Positions 1 through 8,003 of a DNA stretch of 64,000 nt are shown piece after piece. Source of the DNA: Algoriphagus lutimaris. GTDB taxonomy: Bacteria; Bacteroidota; Bacteroidia; Cytophagales; Cyclobacteriaceae. A program made the position numbers and the translations under genes. The DNA is taken from positions 1,393,786-1,457,785 of the forward strand of contig NZ_JAFIDJ010000001.1 of the NCBI RefSeq assembly GCF_017051705.1. Reading direction: 5' to 3'. Under the pieces are notes generated by a model that saw only the letters and a list, made by a program, of their open reading frames with translations, was not told the DNA's origin and ran no database searches. The first letter of the stretch is position 1. Each line of letters opens with the position of its first letter.

Positions 1-848
1 CCCATGCTTTGGGACATGTATTGCAAGGAGAAAATGACCGGAGGATCTCACTGATTCAGCGTGCCATTCAACACATCCTGAGCACTGTCAAATTCTCTAT
101 CTTTTATGGAAAAGGAAGAGATTCATATGATTTTCCTGGCAGAACGGCCCATGAAATCATATTCAATACCAACGATGGAAATTACCGATGTCCCAACTCC
201 CAGCAAGGATACACAGGGTTCAGTACATGGACCAGAGGGTTGGCCTGGGCTATTTGCGGACTTGGTGAAACACTAGAAATTCTGGATCAAATTGACGAAG
301 GTGATTATGCAATTATTATTTCTAAGAAAGCGCTAATTGAAGAGTTATTAGAAGCGGCAAAAGTTACCTCGGAATTTTACATGAAGAATACCCCGACAGA
401 TGGAATTCCCTACTGGGATACTGGTGCTCCTGGTCTGGTTTACATGGGCGATTATTTAAATCAACCTTCCAATCCTTACAACGAATTTGAACCTATTGAT
501 AGCTCTGCTGCCTGCATTGCAGCTCAAGGTTTAATTCGTATTGGAAATTTCATAAAAGACTCAGAACCTGATCTATATGACAAATACACCAAAGCAGGAC
601 TTCAAGTAGCACAATCACTCTTTCAGTCTCCTTATTTGTCTGAAGACAAATCACATCAGGGATTGATATTGCATAGTATTTACCATCAACCTAACGGATG
701 GGATTACAAGCCCGAAAAGAATAAGGCTCCCTATGGCGAATCTTGTATGTGGGGGGATTATCATGCTAGAGAACTTGCATTATTGATTCAAAGATCCATG
801 AATAAGGAAACATATTATAGCTTTTTCAACTGTATTCAAACATTATGA
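1..848 (+). CDS. GH88-like unsaturated glucuronyl hydrolase (5' end outside window)
   Basis: The reading frame is open to the left edge, so the N-terminus is missing and about 280 C-terminal residues are present. The sequence resembles glycoside hydrolase family 88 and related alpha/alpha-barrel enzymes, which remove an unsaturated glucuronyl group from oligosaccharides made by polysaccharide lyases. Supporting segments are GFSTWTRGLAWAICGLGETL, PYWDTGAP, DSSAACIAAQGL and ESCMWGDYHARELALL, matching the WxRGxAW and D-S/T-S-A-x-x-I-A-A patterns of that fold. The stop overlaps the next start as ATGA, so translation is probably coupled to the flavoprotein and SDR that follow. The exact substrate cannot be read from the sequence; a GH105-like or other alpha/alpha-barrel hydrolase is possible. 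Confidence 0.72.
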   Translation, partial: HALGHVLQGENDRRISLIQRAIQHILSTVKFSIFYGKGRDSYDFPGRTAHEIIFNTNDGNYRCPNSQQGYTGFSTWTRGLAWAICGLGETLEILDQIDEGDYAIIISKKALIEELLEAAKVTSEFYMKNTPTDGIPYWDTGAPGLVYMGDYLNQPSNPYNEFEPIDSSAACIAAQGLIRIGNFIKDSEPDLYDKYTKAGLQVAQSLFQSPYLSEDKSHQGLILHSIYHQPNGWDYKPEKNKAPYGESCMWGDYHARELALLIQRSMNKETYYSFFNCIQTL

Positions 849-2290
849 GTGAAGGAAAATACAAACCAGAATATCCAAGAGTTGCTCAACTGAAAACAGC
901 TGAAATTTTCCGGGATTACCTAAAAAAAGAAAATATAGACCTCGATTTTGTAGAGGAACTAAGTCAGGGAAGTAATTCGCCTTTTAACAATCCTCACCAA
1001 ACAAAAGCAGGTAATTCCATAGGCAATTCATTCTGTATACTTCCCATGGAAGGTTGGGATGGTACAACTGATGGAAAGCCCTCTGAATTGACCAAGAGAA
1101 GATGGAAAAACTTTGCGATCAGTGGGGCTAAATTACTTTGGGGATTTGAAGCGGTAGCTGTGAGGCATGAAGGCAGGGCTAACCCTAACCAGTTACTTCT
1201 CAATGATCAAAACCTAAGCGAGTTTGAAGGTCTGTATCAGATGGTTGAAAAAGAGCATCAAGAGGCCTTTGGAAACACCAAGGATCTATTGACCGGTCTT
1301 CAATTAACTCACAGTGGAAGGTTTTGCAAACCGAACAGCAAAACCAAAATGGAACCAAAAATACTCTATCCACACCCTATTTTAAACAAGAAATTTGGGT
1401 TGCCGGATGATTATCCGGTGATGACAGACGATGATATCTCATCCTTAATCGACGATTATATTAGTGCCTCCGTAAGAGCACAAAAAGCTGGATTCAAGTT
1501 CGTGGATATCAAGCATTGCCATGGATATTTGGGACATGAGTTTTTGAGTGCCTATGACAGGGAAGGAAAGTATGGAAAATCTCTCGAAAACCGAAGTCGG
1601 TTTTTAAAGGAAATTGTTGCCGGAATAAGGGCTGAGGCCCCAGGGTTAGAGATTGGAGTTAGAATGAGCATTTTTGACTGGGTACCTTTTCAGGAAGGAC
1701 CAGATGGAAAAGGTATTCCTTCCAGTCAAGGGAATTATACTTATGCCTTTGGAGGTGATTCTTCTGGGATACATGAAAATTTAAATGAGACATTTGAGTT
1801 TCTGGATGAATTAAAAAAATTGAGCATAGAGTTATTATGTACCACAGCCGGAAGCCCCTATTACAATCCCCATATTCAAAGGCCCGCGATTTTCCCTCCA
1901 TCAGATGGGTACAATCCTCCAGAGGACCCATTACATGGAGTAGCAAGACAGATTAAAGCCACAGCTGCAATCAAAGAGGCCTACCCTGAATTTTATGTAG
2001 TTGGATCTGCTTATTCCTACCTTCAGGAATGGCTTCCTCATGTGGGAGAGTTTGTATTGAATGCGAAAATGGCTGATTCCATAGGATTAGGAAGAATGGT
2101 ATTGAGTTACCCAGATTTACCGGCCGATATTTTGGCTGGAAATAACATGAAACGTCCTAAGATTTGTCGAACCTTCTCAGATTGTACGACAGCCCCCAGA
2201 AATGGAATCATTTCAGGCTGCTACCCACTAGATCCGTTTTACAAAAAGATGGAAGAACACGATCAACTTAAAGCTGCAAAAAACAAATGA
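845..2290 (+). CDS. NADH:flavin oxidoreductase, old yellow enzyme-like TIM barrel
   Basis: This 481-residue protein belongs to the FMN-binding old-yellow-enzyme superfamily. Visible hallmarks are QLTHSGRF (substrate/flavin loop), HCHGYLGHEFLSAYDREGKYG followed by ENRSRFLKEIVAGIR, and GVRMS on a late barrel strand. The C-terminal segment has three cysteines (KICRTFSDC, then GCYPLD) reminiscent of iron-sulfur ligands in 2,4-dienoyl-CoA reductase relatives, but no full four-Cys motif is evident. There is no second NAD(P)H domain. It sits between a GH88-like hydrolase and an SDR with 4-bp ATGA overlaps on both sides, which suggests a redox step on a sugar or sugar acid released by the hydrolase. 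That role is inference; the family assignment is firm. Confidence 0.8.
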   Translation: MSEGKYKPEYPRVAQLKTAEIFRDYLKKENIDLDFVEELSQGSNSPFNNPHQTKAGNSIGNSFCILPMEGWDGTTDGKPSELTKRRWKNFAISGAKLLWGFEAVAVRHEGRANPNQLLLNDQNLSEFEGLYQMVEKEHQEAFGNTKDLLTGLQLTHSGRFCKPNSKTKMEPKILYPHPILNKKFGLPDDYPVMTDDDISSLIDDYISASVRAQKAGFKFVDIKHCHGYLGHEFLSAYDREGKYGKSLENRSRFLKEIVAGIRAEAPGLEIGVRMSIFDWVPFQEGPDGKGIPSSQGNYTYAFGGDSSGIHENLNETFEFLDELKKLSIELLCTTAGSPYYNPHIQRPAIFPPSDGYNPPEDPLHGVARQIKATAAIKEAYPEFYVVGSAYSYLQEWLPHVGEFVLNAKMADSIGLGRMVLSYPDLPADILAGNNMKRPKICRTFSDCTTAPRNGIISGCYPLDPFYKKMEEHDQLKAAKNK

Positions 2291-3057
2291 AACCAGTTGC
2301 GTTAATTACAGGAGGTTCTCGAGGAATTGGATTAGGCATCGCCAAAAAACTGGCTGAAGCTGGATATGACTTGGGAATCAATGGTGTAAGACCTGAGTCT
2401 GACGCCAAAGAAAACTTAGATGCTTTAAAATCTCTGGGTTCAAATGTGGTCTATCTCCAAGGAAATATTGCAGGGAAATCTGACCGTGAGACCATTGTCC
2501 AAGGAATGAAAAATAATTTCGGTAAAATTGATGTGCTGGTCAACAATGCTGGAGTAGCCCCTAGAAACAGATGTGATGTCTTGGAGGTCACCGAGGAGGA
2601 TTACGATCATTTAATGAACATCAATGAGAAAGGCACCTTTTTCTTGACACAGGAAATTGCTAAATGGATGTTGGAATTAAAAGGCTCTCATCCAGATTGG
2701 GAAGGTTATATCATCAATATCACCTCGGTCTCAGCTGAATTGGCATCCCCTACAAGAGCAGCATATTGCATGTCCAAAGCTAGTTTATCCATGTTTTCCA
2801 AAACTATGGCAGTTCGAATGGCTCCCCACGGGATTTCAGTTTATGAAATCCGACCTGGATTCGTGGATACAGACATGATTGAAAAAGTCCGTGCCACTTA
2901 TTTGGAGTTGGTTAAGACCGGTGCGACCCTTGAACCTAGAATTGGCAAACCAGAAGATATAGGGAAGGTGGTAGCATCTTTGGTGAAAGGAGGACTCCCC
3001 TATTCAACAGGACAAATCATCAATGTTGATGGAGGCTTAACAATCGAAAGAATGTAA
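2287..3057 (+). CDS. SDR oxidoreductase, FabG-like
   Basis: A classical short-chain dehydrogenase/reductase of 256 residues. The N-terminal TGGSRGIGLGIA dinucleotide-binding motif, the NNAGVAPR segment, catalytic Ser in ITSVSAE and the AAYCMSKAS (Tyr-x3-Lys) pair are all present, and the C-terminus ends with a typical INVDGGLT strand. Such proteins are often labelled 3-ketoacyl-ACP reductase, but the operon with a GH88-like hydrolase and a flavin oxidoreductase makes a sugar or keto-acid substrate more likely than a fatty acid. The start overlaps the previous stop (ATGA). The stop directly abuts that of the convergent 924-codon gene, with no spacer and no visible terminator. Confidence 0.85.
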   Translation: MKPVALITGGSRGIGLGIAKKLAEAGYDLGINGVRPESDAKENLDALKSLGSNVVYLQGNIAGKSDRETIVQGMKNNFGKIDVLVNNAGVAPRNRCDVLEVTEEDYDHLMNINEKGTFFLTQEIAKWMLELKGSHPDWEGYIINITSVSAELASPTRAAYCMSKASLSMFSKTMAVRMAPHGISVYEIRPGFVDTDMIEKVRATYLELVKTGATLEPRIGKPEDIGKVVASLVKGGLPYSTGQIINVDGGLTIERM

Positions 3058-5832
3058 TTAATTTAAATGGAGAGGGAAGGTTTTCCAAAATGGAATTCCT
3101 TCTTCAGTTACCCCTTCAATTCTTATATTGATTTTACTCACACCATTTGGAACATAGATTTTGAAACTTGAACTAGTACCTTCTAGTTTGAAATTAGGAT
3201 TCCAATACAAAGATGGTTTGGGTACTACAGACCTATTTAATGAGGGCTCATTCAAAAATGAATTAACCTCAGCAAAACCACGTATTGGAAATTTCTGAAA
3301 ACCTGTATCATTAAATTTCTTATCACTTGTCGCTGAAAACCTTTCTCCTCTTTTTGTTTCAATCATAATGACCCCCGCAAATCCAGCTAAACCAAAAGAA
3401 TTGGCATTGAGCGTATAAACTGCCATGGATATTACTTCATCGGTGAGGATATTTTGAAGCACATCTTTAGCAGTTTCATCTTCATTGTAAGCATATCTTG
3501 CACCATCTAAAATTATAAGTGGCTCACCTTCCTCCAGTCCATAATTATAATTCCCCATAGCACCATTTCCGAACCGCATGCCAATTATTTGATCAAGAGA
3601 ATTGCCAGGCCAATTGTCTAAATCCTCTCGAGAATAAACCTGGTCTGGCTCTCCATATCCATAGAATCGATCTGCAAGCGATTCGATTTTCTCATCCTCG
3701 GCAACAAACTCTTCAAGGAGAATATAGTCTTCGTAAGAATCATAATACATTTGACGATCATTGACCTGATAGATGCTATATCTCAATTTTGGGAAAGACC
3801 CTCGTACTAAAGGGCTAGTTTTTTCTTTCAGATTAATGCTTCCATACGCCTTACCCCTATTATCAAGAGCTGCGAATGAAAGAGTATCCATTTCAAAAAA
3901 ATACAATCCAGTTGCTCTGAAAAAACCGGTAGAATCTGTTTTAACTACGCCATAATCTGCCAAATCACCTCTTACGATTGTAATGGGATTGATATCCGGC
4001 TGACGTTTTTTATCTTTTTCAAAATTCCCGGAAATTGAAACTCCATATTCTATATCGAATTTTGGAATCACTGAAAGCGGGTTCTTTTCCTCTTGATTCA
4101 GCCATTCATAGGCTTCAATGAAATTCGATTGTCCTTTCATATCTGAAACGAGTTCTGGGTTGGTTGCAGAAATCATCATTTCAGCATTCACTAGTTCATC
4201 AAGGGCATCTTTAATCGAAAGCTCCATCTCCAAAACTTGTTGATTCGACTCAAAATAGATGGAATCCTTCATTTGAAATTCCAAATCACCCAAAAAATCA
4301 AACTGCTCGACGTCTTGACTTTCAATGTTTAGACCTTTGCCTAAAACAGGAAAAGCCCTCAAATAAAAATCTCTCTCAGGGTAATTTCTCATCCATTCAG
4401 TATATGCCCTAATGAAATAATCTCCTTGTGGCAAGGAATCTGGTAAAGAAATTGAGCCTGAAAACCCACCATTTTCTATTGGATATTGATTTGATAAAAC
4501 CACCTCAGATCCTTCGCTGATAAGATCTACATGTAAAACTCTGCTAAGGGTATCCTGATAAAACTGATTTTTATAAAGCATCTTGCCTCCAAACCAAACG
4601 GTTTCTCCCGGATAATAATAGGGTTTGTTGGTCATCAAATAAGGAGACTCTCTTAGATTTTCCCATTTGTTAATCAAGCCTTTAAGCAAATCCACTTCTG
4701 CGGCAAGGTTTTCAAAAGTTTCGGATGGGAAATAATCATGTGGCAGAGACCGGCCCATTCTAGGACGACCAATATAGCCCGACAGTACAACCTGAGTAGG
4801 ATGAATTGGAACTCCATTCCTGTCAATATCAAAATACCCCAACGGGGCTTCTACCCAACCAACTGGATGATAGATGTCCAGATAATAATCGTTTCTATAA
4901 TTCTTTTTCAAAAAATGAACCTCCACTCTTTGTGGCCAAATTATTCTGAAATTCCCATTACGAAGCGGAATTCTTCTTATGGAATCTTGGGAAATAGGCA
5001 CAATGGATTCACCTAATTCTATGGTGTAAGTATTGGTACGTCGACGATTCATTTGCTCAGGAAAGGTTTCGTAAAGACTAAACCCTTGTTCGGGTACTTG
5101 CTGAAGCAAAATAGATCTCATCAAATGCTTAATCGATCCCAGATAACTGGTTTGTTTATTTAGAAGATATTCAGCTGATTGGGCACTATCTTTTGACATT
5201 TTGTTTTCAAAAAATGCTAGACCATAAAAACTGGACTTGAAATTGTAAAACTTATAATCCTGTAAATAGTAAGTCACCTTATAGCCCAACGCATCATTTT
5301 CCAAAATAAGAGGTTCCTGAGCGCTTGCCTGTATGTAATTTGGACCTTTGTCAGTTTTAACTTTTTCAAATTCTAAAACCCAAGGATTGGTTATCTCTAA
5401 TTCCCCTGCAATAGGATCATCTGATACGGCTAAAAAGACATCTTGGAATCGCTTTAAATGTCTTTCCCAAGGTTTATCTCTTCGACTTTTAAGCTCAATT
5501 TCAGATAAAACTGACTCTAATGGAATCAATAAAAAATCCACACTTTTTGTTTCTCCTTCACCTATAGAAACCTCTATACTACTTGTGGAGTACCCGACAA
5601 ATGAAGCAACCAATTGAAAAGTACCTGGCAAATCAGGTCTGCTTAGTGTATAACTCCCTTCCTCATTAGTCGTGGTACCAATGGTAGTATTATTGATAAA
5701 AACATTGGTGAACTGAAGTGGTTCTTTGGTCTTTGAATCAATTACTTTACCCCTTATTGTTTGAGCATTTACCTGCAGAATAAACTGGACTTGAAAAAAC
5801 AGAAATATAACCTGTAAAGGCCTGAAAAACAT
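3058..5832 (-). CDS. CarboxypepD_reg-like / macroglobulin-like / TonB plug-like surface protein
   Basis: A 924-residue exported protein with an N-terminal signal peptide ending near VNAQT. Residues about 24-110 form a carboxypeptidase-regulatory-like beta domain (TIRGKVIDSKTKEPLQF, TIGTTTNEEGSYTL). The middle (about 395-500) looks like an alpha-2-macroglobulin MG domain (NKPYYYPGETVWFGGKM, GDYFIRAYTEWM). Near residues 740-830 lies a TonB plug-like stretch (EGEPLIILDGARY, FAGVIMIETKRGE). No beta-barrel follows, so it is not a complete TonB-dependent receptor. Such proteins are common in Bacteroidota and have no settled function; a role in the outer membrane or in binding is inference. It ends flush against the SDR gene on the other strand, and a TAGATTTG element lies about 39 bases upstream. 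Confidence 0.75.
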   Translation of the reverse strand: MFFRPLQVIFLFFQVQFILQVNAQTIRGKVIDSKTKEPLQFTNVFINNTTIGTTTNEEGSYTLSRPDLPGTFQLVASFVGYSTSSIEVSIGEGETKSVDFLLIPLESVLSEIELKSRRDKPWERHLKRFQDVFLAVSDDPIAGELEITNPWVLEFEKVKTDKGPNYIQASAQEPLILENDALGYKVTYYLQDYKFYNFKSSFYGLAFFENKMSKDSAQSAEYLLNKQTSYLGSIKHLMRSILLQQVPEQGFSLYETFPEQMNRRRTNTYTIELGESIVPISQDSIRRIPLRNGNFRIIWPQRVEVHFLKKNYRNDYYLDIYHPVGWVEAPLGYFDIDRNGVPIHPTQVVLSGYIGRPRMGRSLPHDYFPSETFENLAAEVDLLKGLINKWENLRESPYLMTNKPYYYPGETVWFGGKMLYKNQFYQDTLSRVLHVDLISEGSEVVLSNQYPIENGGFSGSISLPDSLPQGDYFIRAYTEWMRNYPERDFYLRAFPVLGKGLNIESQDVEQFDFLGDLEFQMKDSIYFESNQQVLEMELSIKDALDELVNAEMMISATNPELVSDMKGQSNFIEAYEWLNQEEKNPLSVIPKFDIEYGVSISGNFEKDKKRQPDINPITIVRGDLADYGVVKTDSTGFFRATGLYFFEMDTLSFAALDNRGKAYGSINLKEKTSPLVRGSFPKLRYSIYQVNDRQMYYDSYEDYILLEEFVAEDEKIESLADRFYGYGEPDQVYSREDLDNWPGNSLDQIIGMRFGNGAMGNYNYGLEEGEPLIILDGARYAYNEDETAKDVLQNILTDEVISMAVYTLNANSFGLAGFAGVIMIETKRGERFSATSDKKFNDTGFQKFPIRGFAEVNSFLNEPSLNRSVVPKPSLYWNPNFKLEGTSSSFKIYVPNGVSKINIRIEGVTEEGIPFWKTFPLHLN

Positions 5833-5870
5833 GGGTATTTTGGGTTATAACTAAATCCAATATAGCATTT

Positions 5871-5878
5871 CAAATCTA
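5871..5878 (-). promoter_or_regulatory. Candidate -7 element (TAGATTTG)
   Basis: On the minus strand this reads TAGATTTG, an exact match to the Bacteroidota -7 consensus TAnnTTTG, about 39 bases upstream of the 924-residue surface protein. No clear TTG element is seen at the usual -33 spacing, where the arginine decarboxylase terminator lies. Confidence 0.4.
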
Positions 5879-5890
5879 TTTTTAAGCATA

Positions 5891-5918
5891 AAAAAACCGC
5901 CTTAAAAAGGCGGTTTTG
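5891..5918 (-). terminator. Intrinsic terminator of arginine decarboxylase gene
   Basis: A perfect 9-bp stem (arms 5893-5901 and 5910-5918 approximately, core ACCGCC/GGCGGT) with an A/T loop, followed on the minus strand by a run of Ts. It starts just beyond the stop codon of the decarboxylase and separates it from the downstream surface-protein gene. Confidence 0.85.
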
Positions 5919-5922
5919 GTTT

Positions 5923-7311
5923 TTAGTATCCCAATGTTTTCAACATACTCTCCTCTGTTTGGTCCTCTCTAAAGAGTCGGTGGGTAACATTTCCTTCTTC
6001 ATCTCGATCGATCAACACGTGTTTTGGAGCAGGAATCAAGCAATGTTGAATTCCCCCATAACCTCCTAAAGATTCCTGATAAGCACCAGTATGGAAAAAG
6101 CCTAGGAATTGTTTCTTACCATTCTCCGGTTTTGGAAGATAAATATTGAACTGATGTGCTTCAGAATTATAATAATCCATGCTATCACAAGTCAATCCTC
6201 CCAAGTTGATATTATGATAGGTCTCGTCCCAGTTATTGATCGCTAGCATGATATATTTTTGATTCAACCCCCAGCTGTCTGGCAATTGAGTAATAAAAGA
6301 CCCATCGATCATGTACCAAAGTTCCTTATCATTTTGGAGTTTTTCATCCAAGACAGAATAGAGCACAGCTCCACTCTCTCCTACTGTATATGAACCAAAT
6401 TCAGTAAAAATATTGGGCTCAGTGGTATTGTTTTTGGCACACATCCATTTGATGTTTTTGACAATTTGATCAGCCATATACTGGTAGTCATAATCGAAAA
6501 ACACATTGGTCTTGATAGGCCATCCGCCTCCGATATCCATGGTATCCAAAGTTGGTGCTACTTTTTTCAAGTCCACATATTTTTGGATAAATCGAGTCAA
6601 TTCAGACCAATAATAAGCTGTATCCTTGATCCCCGAGTTGATGAAAAAATGAAGCATTTTCAAGCTCACCAAAGGATGATCCTTGATCTTTTCTTCATAT
6701 AAACGGATAATATCATTATACCTCACCCCCAATCTAGAAGTATAGAATCCGAACTTGGGTTCCTCGTCTGCGGCTATTCTAATCCCCACTTGGAACGGGA
6801 CTTTGACATGCTCTAAGTAATAATCTATCTCACTTAAATTATCCAGGATTGGTACGCAATTCACAAAACCATCATTGAGTAATTCAGAAATATATTGTTT
6901 ATACAACTCTCTCTTAAAGCCATTGCAAATGATATAGGTGTCTTTGGTAATTTTACCTTTTGCATATAGGCTTCTTACCAATGGGATATCAAAGGTCGAA
7001 GAAGTTTCAATGTGGATATCATTTTTTAATGCCTCATCCAGTACAAAACTAAAATGAGAGGACTTGGTACAATAGCAATAGGTATATTTCCCTTGGTAAT
7101 CATGCGCCTTAATCGCATTGTTAAAATAGGTCTTCGCTTTCTGAATATTCTCAGAGATCTTCGGAAGATAAGTGAGCTTTAGAGGGGTACCATATTCATT
7201 GATGATATCCATCATATTTACCCCGTTAAAAAATAATTCATTGTTTTCAACATGGAACTCTTTGGTAGGAAAATCAAAAGTCTGTTGAATTAAATCAATG
7301 TATCTATTCAT
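5923..7311 (-). CDS. Arginine decarboxylase (PLP fold III, Bacteroidota type)
   Basis: A 462-residue group IV (alanine-racemase-fold) PLP decarboxylase. The PLP-lysine segment is YCYCTKSSHFSFVLDEAL, and the glycine loop DIGGGWPI, the FTEFGSYTVG segment and CDSMDYY (Cys-Asp of the active site) follow in the order of the ornithine/diaminopimelate/arginine decarboxylase family. It is shorter than the 630-660-residue SpeA of Escherichia coli but like the arginine decarboxylases annotated in Bacteroidota, which convert arginine to agmatine for polyamine synthesis. An arginase gene and argS lie a few kilobases away. Substrate choice between arginine and another diamino acid rests on family resemblance. 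The gene has its own terminator. Confidence 0.8.
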   Translation of the reverse strand: MNRYIDLIQQTFDFPTKEFHVENNELFFNGVNMMDIINEYGTPLKLTYLPKISENIQKAKTYFNNAIKAHDYQGKYTYCYCTKSSHFSFVLDEALKNDIHIETSSTFDIPLVRSLYAKGKITKDTYIICNGFKRELYKQYISELLNDGFVNCVPILDNLSEIDYYLEHVKVPFQVGIRIAADEEPKFGFYTSRLGVRYNDIIRLYEEKIKDHPLVSLKMLHFFINSGIKDTAYYWSELTRFIQKYVDLKKVAPTLDTMDIGGGWPIKTNVFFDYDYQYMADQIVKNIKWMCAKNNTTEPNIFTEFGSYTVGESGAVLYSVLDEKLQNDKELWYMIDGSFITQLPDSWGLNQKYIMLAINNWDETYHNINLGGLTCDSMDYYNSEAHQFNIYLPKPENGKKQFLGFFHTGAYQESLGGYGGIQHCLIPAPKHVLIDRDEEGNVTHRLFREDQTEESMLKTLGY

Positions 7312-7379
7312 TCTTGACGTATTTAAACCGTGTTAGTCGAGTACAAAAATTGTTCTTTCTTGGAGATATTCAAATGATA

Positions 7380-7409
7380 AAGGGACAAATCCAGATGGAA
7401 TTGTCCCTT
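7380..7409 (-). terminator. Hairpin downstream of the 144-aa ORFan gene, weak terminator
   Basis: Nine-base perfect arms (7380-7388 and 7401-7409, core AGGGACAA/TTGTCCCT) enclose a 12-base loop. It lies between the stop of the 144-residue gene and the start of the decarboxylase gene. The T-run is on the plus-strand side, where no gene reads in, while the minus-strand side has only short T runs, so it may be a weak terminator or an RNA leader structure. Confidence 0.4.
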
Positions 7410-7438
7410 AATTTTTTAAAAACTTGTTTTTAATGTAT

Positions 7439-7873
7439 TTAATCTGCCAAAAGTGACGAATGAAGTAAGCTTTGCTCTGCTCTAAACCTTTGTCTATTTT
7501 CAATTATTTCTTTCAACACCTTTTTAAATCTTACTTCTTTTCTGAGCAAGGATAGTACTTTGGAAATAAACTTTTCTACCTCAACTTCTTTTCTTGAATC
7601 GAATGAGAAGAAAATAGACTTTTCTTCATTGGAATAAGAAATATCCAAACCATTTGGTTTTCCTAAACTGACCATTCCTTTGAAAAGTGGAAACAAAGAA
7701 TCAAAACCCTCCTCCAGTTTGCATATACCCTGAATCATATTTCCAGATCTTTGATTAAAGATCTTGACCATTTCCTGATGTCCAACGGAAATTTCTGAAA
7801 ATTTAGATCTGCTTCCCAAAGTAAGCGACACGGGGCTAGAGGGAGCTAACGTTTGATAGGATACTGCACTCAT
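7439..7873 (-). CDS. Hypothetical protein, 144 aa
   Basis: I do not recognise this protein. It has no signal peptide or membrane segment. The N-terminal third is Ser/Thr-rich with few charges, and the C-terminal half is strongly basic and predicted helical (KEVEVEKFISKVLSLLRKEV, KKVLKEIIENRQRF), so a soluble, perhaps nucleic-acid-binding or protein-binding role is possible but unsupported. A TACATTTG promoter-like element sits about 30 bases upstream of the ATG and a hairpin lies downstream, suggesting a single-gene transcription unit. The coding call rests on length, frame and flanking signals rather than homology. Confidence 0.6.
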   Translation of the reverse strand: MSAVSYQTLAPSSPVSLTLGSRSKFSEISVGHQEMVKIFNQRSGNMIQGICKLEEGFDSLFPLFKGMVSLGKPNGLDISYSNEEKSIFFSFDSRKEVEVEKFISKVLSLLRKEVRFKKVLKEIIENRQRFRAEQSLLHSSLLAD

Positions 7874-7902
7874 ATGTTTGTCAGTTTTAATTTCTAATGC
7901 TT

Positions 7903-7910
7903 CAAATGTA
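7903..7910 (-). promoter_or_regulatory. Candidate -7 element (TACATTTG)
   Basis: Reads TACATTTG on the minus strand, an exact TAnnTTTG match 30 bases upstream of the 144-residue gene. No matching -33 TTG is visible; beyond it lies an A/T-rich region with overlapping dyads. Confidence 0.45.
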
Positions 7911-8003
7911 AAAGCTTTTTTATTATATTCCTATAATCCCTATTATTTTTATAGGGTTTATATAGTTAAATATTATAAACCATTAAATAACAGGTATTTA
8001 ATT

